The notes below the pieces were generated by a model. It saw only the letters and a program-made list of their open reading frames with translations, was not told where the DNA came from and made no database searches. The position numbers were made by a program, and so were the translations under genes. From assembly GCF_042682745.1 (NCBI RefSeq), contig NZ_JBHUIO010000005.1:434001-498000 (forward strand): a DNA stretch of 64,000 nucleotides. The letters run 5' to 3'. How positions within the stretch are numbered: the first letter of the stretch is position 1; every line of letters starts with the position of its first letter. Below, one piece after another: positions 57,075 through 64,000 of this stretch. The stretch is from Tumebacillus_A lipolyticus. Lineage in GTDB: Bacteria > Bacillota > Bacilli > Tumebacillales > Tumebacillaceae.

Positions 57075-58232
57075 TCATTCATACTTCACACGGGTCATGC
57101 CGACGAACAGGAACACAGCGCCAAAGGCGACCAGCACGGCGACCGGCATCAGGATGTCGGCGACCGTCCCTCCTCGTGCGATCAGCTCGGTAAAGCCTGT
57201 CATCGCCCATGACTGCGGCACGAAGTTAGCGATGGTGCGCATCGTGTCAGACACGATGTCCAGCGGCCAATACACGCCGCCGAGCATACAGGTCGAGATG
57301 ATGACGATCGTCCCGATCGCCCCTTGCTGCTCTTGCGTCTTGACGATTCCGGCGAGGAACAGACCCAAGCCGACCACGCAGAAGAGCAGAGCGGAGACGA
57401 GCACGATCTGGCCGATCATGTCTCCCCACTGCACGCCGAACAGCAGCGAGGAGAGGCCCATCAGGATGGCGAACTGAATCCATCCGATCAGGAAGAAGGC
57501 GAGCAGATAGCCGCCCAGCACTTGCAGGCGGGAGGTCGGCGTCGAAAGCAGTCGGTACCAGACGCCCGTTTTGCGCGCTTCTAAGATCTTGCCGGTCACC
57601 GAGAGCAAGCTCATCATCACGAACATGATCGAAAACCCGATCGAGCGCTCGCTCTGGTACTCCATCTGCTCGCGAGCTCCCTCCTTGGTCACGCTCTTCA
57701 CCTCGACGGTCGCCTTCGGTTCGCTCGACTTCGCGGCCAATCGATCGAACTGTTTCTTCCAATCGGTGCTGCCCCCGACCTGGCTGAGCGCCTGTGCCGC
57801 TTTTACCTGCACCACCGCCTGTGAGGAAGCATCCTCCACCAGCATCGAGATGGTCGGAGCGATCGCCAAGTCGGGGCCGTGACGGAAGACGATGTCCACC
57901 CCTCCTCCTGACGCGATCGTCGCTTCATAGCTCGCTGGAATCTGCAGGACGCCCGCGACCTTTCTGTCGCGCAACGCTTGCTCCGCCTCTGCGTCGATCA
58001 TCGCCTGAACGTCTAAAGTTCCATCTTTGGCGATCTGCTGCACCACCCATTTTGATACTGCGCTGGCGTCCTGATCGACGACGGCGATCGGAAGCTTGCT
58101 GGTACCGCCCGACGAGAGCCCGCCAAAGATAAAGGTGAAGATCACCGGCATCAAAAACATCAAGATCCACGAGCGCGGTTGCAGAAATACCCGCTTGATT
58201 TCCAAGCTGCATAACGTGATGATCCGATTCAT
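57075..58232 (-). CDS. ABC-2 type permease (LnrN-like)
   Basis: The 385-aa membrane protein has an N-terminal membrane anchor ('SWILMFLMPVIFTFIFGGL'), a large outer domain (residues 40-215) with the 'PIAVVDQDAS' start, and five membrane segments to the end. It matches the YhgE/LnrN-like ABC-2 permeases paired with a second permease. Together with the gene at 58245 and the ATPase at 59475 it forms an exporter similar to LnrLMN, which protects B. subtilis from linearmycins. AGGAGGG precedes the ATG. Confidence 0.9.
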   Translation of the reverse strand: MNRIITLCSLEIKRVFLQPRSWILMFLMPVIFTFIFGGLSSGGTSKLPIAVVDQDASAVSKWVVQQIAKDGTLDVQAMIDAEAEQALRDRKVAGVLQIPASYEATIASGGGVDIVFRHGPDLAIAPTISMLVEDASSQAVVQVKAAQALSQVGGSTDWKKQFDRLAAKSSEPKATVEVKSVTKEGAREQMEYQSERSIGFSIMFVMMSLLSVTGKILEARKTGVWYRLLSTPTSRLQVLGGYLLAFFLIGWIQFAILMGLSSLLFGVQWGDMIGQIVLVSALLFCVVGLGLFLAGIVKTQEQQGAIGTIVIISTCMLGGVYWPLDIVSDTMRTIANFVPQSWAMTGFTELIARGGTVADILMPVAVLVAFGAVFLFVGMTRVKYE

Positions 58233-58244
58233 TCGATTTCCCTC

Positions 58245-59462
58245 CTATCGCGCCGCTAAGCGCCATGTGCCGAACGACAGAGCAACCGCTCCGATCGCGA
58301 GCAATACGCCGATGGGGAGATATAACGCCTGCCATTCTGCTCCCGTCATGATCCCGGTCAAGCTGGTCAGCGCCCAAGCGTTCGGGGTGATCAGCGCCAC
58401 CTTTTGCAGCAGCTCTGGGAACTGGGAGAGCGGGAGCATCGAGCCGCCGAGCGCGGCGAAGATCTGCACGCCGATCCCGGAGACCAGATCGGCCGATTGC
58501 TCCGACTTCAGCATAGCGGCCAACGCCATCGACAGGCCGGACACGGCGATCGCATATCCGAATGCAACGGTTGCCGCTTGCCCGAAGTCGCCCCAATCCA
58601 CGCCAAAAGCGTACTTGGTCGTGAGCATCAAGACGGCAAATTGAAGCAGCGAAAAGTACAGCGTGCCAACAAACTTCCCCAGCAGGATGTTCAACTTGTT
58701 TGTCGGCGTGGTGAGCATGCGAGACAGCGTTTCGCTCGCCCGCTCATTGAGGATCGATTTAGCCCCGATCGTCGCGTTGAACAGCAGGAACATCACAGCC
58801 ATCGCCGCCGAATAGTACTGCTGGGCGGTCACCTCTTTTTCCCCGACCGGCTTTTCGACCACGCCCGCGCCAGGTGAGGATGCTGCCCGCTTCAGGTCGT
58901 CGAGCACCTCTTGGGCGATCTTGCCGATGTCGACACCCTGACCTGCAAGCACAGGAGCGGCTTGCTTCAGATCGTCGACCAATGCGCTCGAAGCGACGCC
59001 GACAGCCGAGATGCGATTGGTGTAGGAGGTGACGATGCTGTTCATGATCAGCGAGACCAGCTGTTTGCCTGGATCTTGGATCAGTTCGACCTGTACCGCG
59101 TCGCCGCGATTCACCCCGTCGGTAAAGCCTGTGGGGATCACCAGCCCGACAGCAGCTTCCCCGTCCTGCACACTCTGTTGTACGGCCAACTCCGAATCGA
59201 CCGACTTGACGGTGATCGATTTTTTCAAATCGTCGCTCTGCAGGATGTCCTCGACCAATGCTTTGCCCAGCGCTCCATCATCACCGCGATAGACGGCCAC
59301 TTCAAACTCCGGCATCGTGTTGCCCTCTTGGTTAAACACCCCGCTCAGCGCAGCGCCCAAGATCGCCGTCAACACCAGCGGCATGACGATCATCATCAAA
59401 AACCCTTTCCGATCGCGCAGCCTGATGCGGATATCTTTTCTTGCGATGTGCCACCACTTCAT
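58245..59462 (-). CDS. ABC-2 type permease (LnrM-like)
   Basis: The 405-aa protein has the same layout as its neighbour: an N-terminal anchor ('GFLMMIVMPLVLTAILGAAL'), an outer domain (40-210) starting 'FEVAVYRGDDG', and five C-terminal membrane segments with 'NERASETLSRMLTTPTNKLNILLGK'. It is the second permease of the LnrLMN-like exporter. Spacing of 12 nt to each neighbour indicates one operon. GGAGG precedes the ATG. Confidence 0.9.
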   Translation of the reverse strand: MKWWHIARKDIRIRLRDRKGFLMMIVMPLVLTAILGAALSGVFNQEGNTMPEFEVAVYRGDDGALGKALVEDILQSDDLKKSITVKSVDSELAVQQSVQDGEAAVGLVIPTGFTDGVNRGDAVQVELIQDPGKQLVSLIMNSIVTSYTNRISAVGVASSALVDDLKQAAPVLAGQGVDIGKIAQEVLDDLKRAASSPGAGVVEKPVGEKEVTAQQYYSAAMAVMFLLFNATIGAKSILNERASETLSRMLTTPTNKLNILLGKFVGTLYFSLLQFAVLMLTTKYAFGVDWGDFGQAATVAFGYAIAVSGLSMALAAMLKSEQSADLVSGIGVQIFAALGGSMLPLSQFPELLQKVALITPNAWALTSLTGIMTGAEWQALYLPIGVLLAIGAVALSFGTWRLAAR

Positions 59463-59474
59463 CCCTCTCGCCTC

Positions 59475-60407
59475 CTAGTCCCTCAGCGTCCGCCCGGTCA
59501 GGTGCAAGAACACCGTCTCCAAGTTCGGCTCCAGCACATCGACCGACACGATCTGTGCGCCGGCAGCGGTCGCAGTCGTCACAACATCGCCGAGCAGTTG
59601 GCGCGCACCCTGGGCAAAGATGCTGATCTCGTCCCCTTCGATCGCCACCTGCTGCACGCCTTGCAGGGCGCGAAGCTGATCGCCAAGCGCGGGCACTTCC
59701 GCTTCGAGCACCAGCTTGATCATCGCTCCGTTGGTCAGCCTGTTTTTCAGCTCTTGCTTGGAGCCGATCGCGATCAGCTGCCCGTGATCGATGATCGCCA
59801 ACCGCTCGCACAGATACTCGACCTCCTCCATGTAGTGGGAAGTGTAGATCACCGTCATCCCGCTGCGGTTCAACTCCTTGACCGTCTCCAAGATGTGGTT
59901 GCGCGACTGCGGGTCGATCCCGACTGTCGGCTCATCCATGATCAGCAGTTCGGGTGCGTGCATCAGCGCAGCGCCGATGTTGATCCGCCGCTTCATCCCG
60001 CCGGAGAAGCTCTCGATCGCATCTTTGGCACGATCGCTCAGGCCGACCATCTCCAGCACTTCATCTGCTCGCTTTTTCACATTTGCGCCTTGCAGGCCGT
60101 ACATCCGCCCCCAGAACAGGAGATTCTCACGGGCGGACAAGGTCGGGTACAGCGCGATGTCCTGAGGAACCACCCCGATCTTCCGCTTCGCGCCGACCGG
60201 GTCTTGCTTTACCGACAGACCTGCCACTTTGACATCTCCGCTGTCCGCTGTGAGCAGCCCGCAGATCATCGAGATCGTCGTCGACTTGCCCGCTCCGTTC
60301 GGCCCGAGCAGCCCGAACGACTCGCCCTTTTCCACCGCGAAGGATATGCCGCGCACGACCTCCCGCTCACCAAATCGCTTTTTTAACTCTTGCACCTGTA
60401 ACATCAT
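59475..60407 (-). CDS. ABC transporter ATPase (LnrL-like)
   Basis: The 310-aa ATPase has Walker A 'LLGPNGAGKSTTISM', the Q-loop 'IGVVPQDIALYPTLS', signature 'SFSGGMKRRINIGAAL', Walker B 'LLIMDEPTVGIDP' and a His switch 'VIYTSHYMEEVE'. A C-terminal regulatory domain follows. It is the CcmA/DrrA-like subunit driving the LnrMN-like permeases. I start at the first of two ATGs (60407 and 60404), after GGGGAG. The open frame extends upstream over the terminator at 60501, so earlier starts are excluded. Confidence 0.92.
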   Translation of the reverse strand: MMLQVQELKKRFGEREVVRGISFAVEKGESFGLLGPNGAGKSTTISMICGLLTADSGDVKVAGLSVKQDPVGAKRKIGVVPQDIALYPTLSARENLLFWGRMYGLQGANVKKRADEVLEMVGLSDRAKDAIESFSGGMKRRINIGAALMHAPELLIMDEPTVGIDPQSRNHILETVKELNRSGMTVIYTSHYMEEVEYLCERLAIIDHGQLIAIGSKQELKNRLTNGAMIKLVLEAEVPALGDQLRALQGVQQVAIEGDEISIFAQGARQLLGDVVTTATAAGAQIVSVDVLEPNLETVFLHLTGRTLRD

Positions 60408-60500
60408 CTCTCGCCAACTCCCCTCACTCGCTTGTATTGACATCATTGTACGACGAGGGAAAGCATCCCCCATCCCCCGCGCGATAGAACTTTCCCAATG
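60408..60500 (-). promoter_or_regulatory. Candidate promoter/operator region of the ABC operon
   Basis: An inverted repeat GGGAAAG...CTTTCCC (arms about 36 nt apart) lies upstream of a -10-like TACAAT. It is a plausible binding site for the response regulator encoded next door. No consensus -35 is seen. Confidence 0.4.
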
Positions 60501-60523
60501 AAAAAAGCGGCCTGAACGGCCGC
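60501..60523 (-). terminator. Terminator of the two-component genes
   Basis: GCGGCC/GGCCGC with a 5-nt loop is followed by six Ts on the minus strand, separating the regulator genes from the ABC operon. Confidence 0.8.
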
Positions 60524-60538
60524 TCGCTATGCCAAAAG

Positions 60539-61225
60539 TCATGAGTGGTAGGCGGTGATGCCATGGCGGACGGCAAAGATCGCCGCCTGCGTGCGATCGC
60601 GCAAGCACAGCTTGGCGATGATGTTCGACACGTGATTTTTCACCGTGCCTTCGGTGATCACGAGCGACTCGGCGATCTCCTTGTTGTTCATCCCAAGCCC
60701 AAGTCGGTTGAGCACTTCAAGCTCTCGCTCCGTCAGCTCGCGCACCTGACGCAGCGCTTCGGCGCTGGCCTCTCGCTCCACCGGTTCCTGTCCGCTCCGC
60801 TCCCTGATCCGCTTCATCTCCGCCACCACCTGTGCGGTGCTGTCCGGCGGGAGCACCACGCCACCAGCGCTCACCGTCATGATCGCCTGAACGATCACCT
60901 CGGTCGGCATATCTTTGAGCAGATATCCGCTCGCCCCCTCCTCTAGCGCTTGAAAGATCAGCTCGCTGTCATTAAAGGTGGTCAGCATCAGCACCTTCGT
61001 ATCTGGCAGCTGCTGTCTGATCAGACGAGTGCCCTCCACGCCATCCACGCCCGGCATGCGAATGTCCATCAGCACCAGGTCGGGCTTGCTCTCCTTCGCC
61101 AGCTCAAGCGCCTGCGCACCATCTGCTGCCGTTCCGACCACCTCCAGATGCTCCTCCAGGCTTAAGATCGTCTTCAATCCGTCGCGCATCAACTTCTGAT
61201 CATCGACCACGATCACTCTGATCAT
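60539..61225 (-). CDS. NarL/LuxR-type response regulator (LnrK-like)
   Basis: The 228-aa protein has a receiver domain (residues 1-120) with the acidic pair 'VVDD' and phosphorylated D54 in 'LVLMDIRMPG', and Lys in 'LLKDMP'. A LuxR-type helix-turn-helix follows (about 160-225, 'LTERELEVLNRLGLGMNNKEIAESLVITEGTVKNHVSNI'). It is the partner of the kinase whose stop it overlaps (ATGA). GGAGGTG precedes ATG 61225. The likely target is the adjacent ABC exporter operon. Confidence 0.93.
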   Translation of the reverse strand: MIRVIVVDDQKLMRDGLKTILSLEEHLEVVGTAADGAQALELAKESKPDLVLMDIRMPGVDGVEGTRLIRQQLPDTKVLMLTTFNDSELIFQALEEGASGYLLKDMPTEVIVQAIMTVSAGGVVLPPDSTAQVVAEMKRIRERSGQEPVEREASAEALRQVRELTERELEVLNRLGLGMNNKEIAESLVITEGTVKNHVSNIIAKLCLRDRTQAAIFAVRHGITAYHS

Positions 61226-62454
61226 GCGCCCCCACCTCCAAATTTCCATGATTGCTCTTTCAAAGGAAAGCAAACTTCGGTGCGAAACCCAGAGCCGCTC
61301 TGCGTGATGAACAGCACGGTGCCTCCCAGCTCCATCACGCGCTCGCGCAGGTTGATCAGACCAAAGCCGGGCACCACTTCTGCCACACCCTGCCCATCGT
61401 CTTCGATCACGATCAGCACCTCCTGTTCGGAGCTATTGATGCGCACGACCGCAGAGCTGGCGTTTCCGTGGCGCTTGGCGTTGGTCAGCGATTCCTGCAC
61501 GATGCGATAGATGATCGGCTTGAGCGACTCTGGCACTGCGGAAAATTGCCCCTGTGCCTGAAGTTCTGTTTTCACCCCGGTCATCTCCGCAAAGTCGGCG
61601 AGCAGTTGGCGAACCGACTCGACCAGAGAGATCGGCTGCGCTTCCTCTTCTCGCAGCGCTCTGACCGACAGCCGCACCTGTTGCAAGGCGGAACGCGCCA
61701 GCTCTTCACAGCGCATCAGCGCCTGCTCGCTCAATTCGAGATCGCGCGCCTGCAGCTTGCGCGCCGCCTGCAGTTGGACGAGCAATGCGGTCATCGAGTG
61801 TCCCACCGTGTCGTGAATTTCCCGAGCGATATGGTTACGCTCGCTGATCGCGGTCAGCACCTCCACCTGCTTCGCATACTCGCGCAACGCTTGATGGGAC
61901 TCCTCCAACCGCTCATACAGCTCCCCCACCTTCTGTCTGGACAGCATGAAATAGCGGATCAGCGACCCGACCAGCGCGGAGAAGATGACAAATCCGAAAT
62001 TGATCGCCGTGTTCAAAAAGTGCACGCTGCCAATCAGCGAGATCTCCACCCACAAAATCGCACTCCAGACCAAGACGAGCAGCCCCGCAGCCACGTACAA
62101 GATCCGCTTGTTGTCGGTGCCGATCAACAGCGTAACGCCGATGATGCCATAAAACAGTTCATACGGATAACCCAGCCCGAGAAACGCCACGCCAAAACCG
62201 GTCGCCAGCAAAAAGTCGAGCGCCGTGCACCATAAGAAATAGCGATTGGAGGACACACACCTGGCAAAGTGATTGATCACAAACAGGCACATGGCGATGA
62301 TGATGTACACCTGCTGCCACTCGGTCGGTCCATCTCCATAAAAAAAATAAGTGCCGGAAAACAAAAGCAACATCAAAATCCTCAACATATTCAAGATCTG
62401 AAACGTGAATGGAATCTTCCGATGTTCCGTCTCTCTGTTGCTCACCACATCCAC
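61222..62454 (-). CDS. NarL-type sensor histidine kinase (LnrJ-like)
   Basis: The 410-aa membrane kinase has six membrane segments (about residues 10-180). A coiled linker follows, then the HisKA_3 domain with the phosphorylated His in 'NHIAREIHDTVGHSMTALL', and a GHKL ATPase domain ('RIVQESLTNAKRHGNAS', 'IVIEDDGQGV', 'GFGLINLRERV'). This is the YfiJ/LnrJ- or DesK-like layout. Start is GTG 62454, 6 nt after GAGGTG. A promoter at 62497-62526 rules out the far upstream starts of the open frame, although ATG 62487 remains possible. Confidence 0.88.
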   Translation of the reverse strand: MDVVSNRETEHRKIPFTFQILNMLRILMLLLFSGTYFFYGDGPTEWQQVYIIIAMCLFVINHFARCVSSNRYFLWCTALDFLLATGFGVAFLGLGYPYELFYGIIGVTLLIGTDNKRILYVAAGLLVLVWSAILWVEISLIGSVHFLNTAINFGFVIFSALVGSLIRYFMLSRQKVGELYERLEESHQALREYAKQVEVLTAISERNHIAREIHDTVGHSMTALLVQLQAARKLQARDLELSEQALMRCEELARSALQQVRLSVRALREEEAQPISLVESVRQLLADFAEMTGVKTELQAQGQFSAVPESLKPIIYRIVQESLTNAKRHGNASSAVVRINSSEQEVLIVIEDDGQGVAEVVPGFGLINLRERVMELGGTVLFITQSGSGFRTEVCFPLKEQSWKFGGGGA

Positions 62455-62496
62455 AGGCGTCACCTCACACTGGTACAAGTTGGGCATGCTAGCTAC

Positions 62497-62526
62497 AGTG
62501 TAGAATGAGAACATCGAAAGTGGCAA
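62497..62526 (-). promoter_or_regulatory. Promoter of the kinase-regulator pair
   Basis: -35 TTGCCA (62521-62526) and -10 TACACT (62497-62502) are 18 nt apart on the minus strand, just upstream of the kinase gene. Confidence 0.55.
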
Positions 62527-62649
62527 CAAAAAGGAGTGAATATCGCGACAGGAAACGGCCGAACGAAAGATGCGAGACACCGCTCGTTTTCAGGGCAAAA
62601 ATGGAAAGTTATCTTCAGCCACCCTCAACAGCTCCCAGCCGCCAAAAGG

Positions 62650-62671
62650 AAAAACCCATCATCATGATGGG
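62650..62671 (-). terminator. Terminator of the ECF sigma gene
   Basis: CCCATC/GATGGG with a 5-nt loop is followed by TTTTTCC on the minus strand. Confidence 0.7.
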
Positions 62672-62751
62672 CCTCTGGGATCGAAACGTCCGATTCGTTC
62701 GAGTGAGCTATTGCGTTACCACATCGCTCGTTTCTCCGCGAATCCTCCTGT

Positions 62752-63663
62752 TCAACAGGTGGGCAAAAGATTGACATGCTGGAGTTTTTCAGGGTTTACA
62801 ACATAGAACAGACGATTGATTTGATGCGTGGTTGGATGCCAGACTATGCTCCATACCCCGAACGGCTCCCCGTCCTTTACGACGAGTATTCCCATTTGGT
62901 TGTTTACGCGCACCGCATACGCAGTTTTTCCAGCAAAAAATTTGGTAGCGATCGCATGCAAGATCGTTGCGACGCGCTCCTTGCTCACAATTTCGTTGAT
63001 AGCGGTCATGACGTTTCCACCGCCGTCTGCAACTAAGGTGACGTCATCCGCTAAGAGGTCGGTCATCTCTTGAATGTTCCCCGTTGATAAGGCGGTGATA
63101 AATCGAGCAGTATGCTCCTTCTGAAGCTGATCCGGTATCAGATAGTCGTCAGCAAGGGCATTCATTTTTTTCTTCGCCCTGCTAAATATCTTTCGGCAGT
63201 TCGCTTCCGTAACATGCAGCAGAGAGGCGATTTCTGTATGTTCGAATTGAAATGCTTCCTTCAACACATAGACCGCTCGCTCCCGGGGAGACAGCTCTTC
63301 CATTAAGAGCAAGAGCGCGTAACGGAGTGAATCATCGAGGATGACTTTTTCTGAAGGGTCTACCACCACATGCCCCTGAACAAGCGGTTCTGGCAACCAA
63401 GTCCCCAGATAGGTCTCTCGTTTCTTTTTGACCGATCGGATCTCATCGATGCAACGATTTGTCACCATCTTCGTCAAATAGGACTTCGCATGGTTGAGAT
63501 GGGAAATATCGCTCGCTTGTAGTTTCATAAAGGTATCATGCACGACATCTTCAGCATCAATCAAAGAGCCGAGCATTCGGTAGGCGATCGAGACCAAATA
63601 GGTTCGAAGCGACAGATACAACTCTTCTACGCTCACGTCATGAAAACTTCGATCATGATCCAC
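62752..63663 (-). CDS. ECF sigma factor of the SigJ/ECF41 type
   Basis: The 303-aa protein has sigma region 2 (residues 15-85, 'LVSIAYRMLGSLIDAEDVVHDTFMKL') and region 4 (about 120-170, 'LSPRERAVYVLKEAFQFEHTEIASLLHVTEANCRKIFSRAKKKM'). A C-terminal SnoaL-like domain follows (about 190-300, 'FITALSTGNIQEMTDLLADDVTLVADGGG'). In ECF41 sigmas this domain replaces an anti-sigma factor. Such genes are usually next to a carboxymuconolactone-decarboxylase, oxidoreductase or epimerase target gene, and an epimerase-like gene lies just upstream here. Start GTG 63663 has GGAGG 7 nt upstream. Confidence 0.92.
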   Translation of the reverse strand: MDHDRSFHDVSVEELYLSLRTYLVSIAYRMLGSLIDAEDVVHDTFMKLQASDISHLNHAKSYLTKMVTNRCIDEIRSVKKKRETYLGTWLPEPLVQGHVVVDPSEKVILDDSLRYALLLLMEELSPRERAVYVLKEAFQFEHTEIASLLHVTEANCRKIFSRAKKKMNALADDYLIPDQLQKEHTARFITALSTGNIQEMTDLLADDVTLVADGGGNVMTAINEIVSKERVATILHAIATKFFAGKTAYAVRVNNQMGILVVKDGEPFGVWSIVWHPTTHQINRLFYVVNPEKLQHVNLLPTC

Positions 63664-63745
63664 TAGCGTTCCTCCCGAGCTAAAAATCCCCGAGACACAT
63701 TTCGATCTAGGGTGGGGTTTATATCGAAGTTCGTGTCAGACTTTT

Positions 63746-64000
63746 CTAGAGGGTCTTAAAACCATCACGCCATGAGGGGTACAGCGGTGTCCAGCCATAC
63801 TGAATGCGTGCCTTTTCGTTTGAAGCGCCTCGTTCCCCGCGATTGCTTCCCGCTTGGATGGTGGGCGAAGGTGCGCCGATCGCAGAAGCATACGCGGGTA
63901 GCCACAAAGATCCTGAAGCGGGCTCGTCATCCACGATGTTCACCGGACCAGATGGCCATTCGAGCGCGAGCAAGGCAGCTCTTGCAGCATCTTCAACATG
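63746..64000 (-). CDS. NAD-dependent epimerase/dehydratase, C-terminal part (cut by window edge)
   Basis: The last 84 codons of a gene run in from the window end. They read 'HVEDAARAALLALEWPSGPVNIVDDEP', then 'ARIQYGWTPLYPSWRDGFKTL', the typical end of extended short-chain NAD-dependent epimerase/reductase proteins ('GWxPxYPSWRxGF'). The Rossmann fold and active site lie outside the window. It is probably the COE-type partner of the ECF41 sigma gene 82 nt downstream. No start can be seen. Confidence 0.8.
   Translation of the reverse strand, partial: HVEDAARAALLALEWPSGPVNIVDDEPASGSLWLPAYASAIGAPSPTIQAGSNRGERGASNEKARIQYGWTPLYPSWRDGFKTL

Noticed and set aside
1..64000. CRISPR arrays or intact insertion sequences
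   Set aside because: No regularly spaced repeats and no intact transposase gene were seen on either strand.

Overview
The window looks like a chromosomal segment of a moderately G+C-rich, endospore-former-type Firmicute, most like the Alicyclobacillaceae (Tumebacillus-like). The reasons are strong AGGAGG ribosome binding sites with frequent GTG and TTG starts, the yerC-pcrB and pcrA-ligA neighbourhood, a ydaO-type c-di-AMP riboswitch, a stand-alone short KdpD, and many Firmicute-type families. Assignment below order level is my inference.

Layout. 1-3.97 kb: MocR regulator, Nudix hydrolase, SelO. 4.06-6.73 kb: an A+T-rich patch of small minus-strand genes, each with its own terminator, interleaved with four decayed plus-strand relics of the N-terminal part of a DUF255/YyaL thioredoxin-like gene. 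6.8-12.2 kb: PAS-GGDEF-EAL protein, K+ channel, azoreductase, DoxX protein, XRE-cupin regulator. 12.4-19.35 kb: one long minus-strand K+ transcription unit. It has a promoter, a c-di-AMP riboswitch with terminator, an MpsC/DUF2294-like gene, two copies of an unexplained structured leader element, a 35-aa membrane peptide, kdpF, kdpA, kdpB, kdpC and a kinase-less kdpD. 19.4-30.1 kb: cell-wall and DNA-maintenance genes (tagO/wecA-like, an IreB-like gene, murA, a tlpA/resA-like gene, ligA, ribBA, pcrA) and a P-loop kinase/HD fusion. 30.2-31.7 kb: rseP and three tandem tRNA-Pro genes. 32.0-35.5 kb: an accessory cassette (XRE regulator with Cys-rich tail, AAA+/vWA protein, unknown protein, GIY-YIG-like protein). 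35.8-45.6 kb: pcrB, yerC, an Lhr-like helicase, an amidohydrolase, a MerR-methyltransferase fusion, a pyrH-type kinase, a BrxC/BrxD-type (DUF2791) ATPase and a TerB-N/TerB-C protein. 45.7-56.9 kb: M28 membrane peptidase, HelD, a DUF2785 protein, small hypotheticals, TrmO-like, MOSC and VOC proteins, MFS transporter, glycerate kinase, DUF1294 protein, coiled-coil protein. 57.1-62.5 kb: a linearmycin-resistance-like set (two ABC-2 permeases, ATPase, response regulator, sensor kinase). 62.7-64 kb: an ECF41-type sigma factor beside a sugar-epimerase-like gene cut by the window edge.

How genes work together. The K+ region reads as a c-di-AMP-gated high-affinity K+ uptake operon. The two-component genes at 60.5-62.5 kb probably control the adjacent exporter. 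The TerB protein, DUF2791 ATPase and Lhr-like helicase resemble a known kind of DNA-processing gene set, but here the helicase is separated from the other two by three metabolic or regulatory genes.

The best candidates for something undescribed are the duplicated leader element in the kdp/mpsC transcript, the TerB-ATPase-helicase set, the AAA/vWA-GIY-YIG cassette beside the tRNAs, and the serial DUF255 relics. Everything rests on reading the sequence and on family knowledge; no searches were run.
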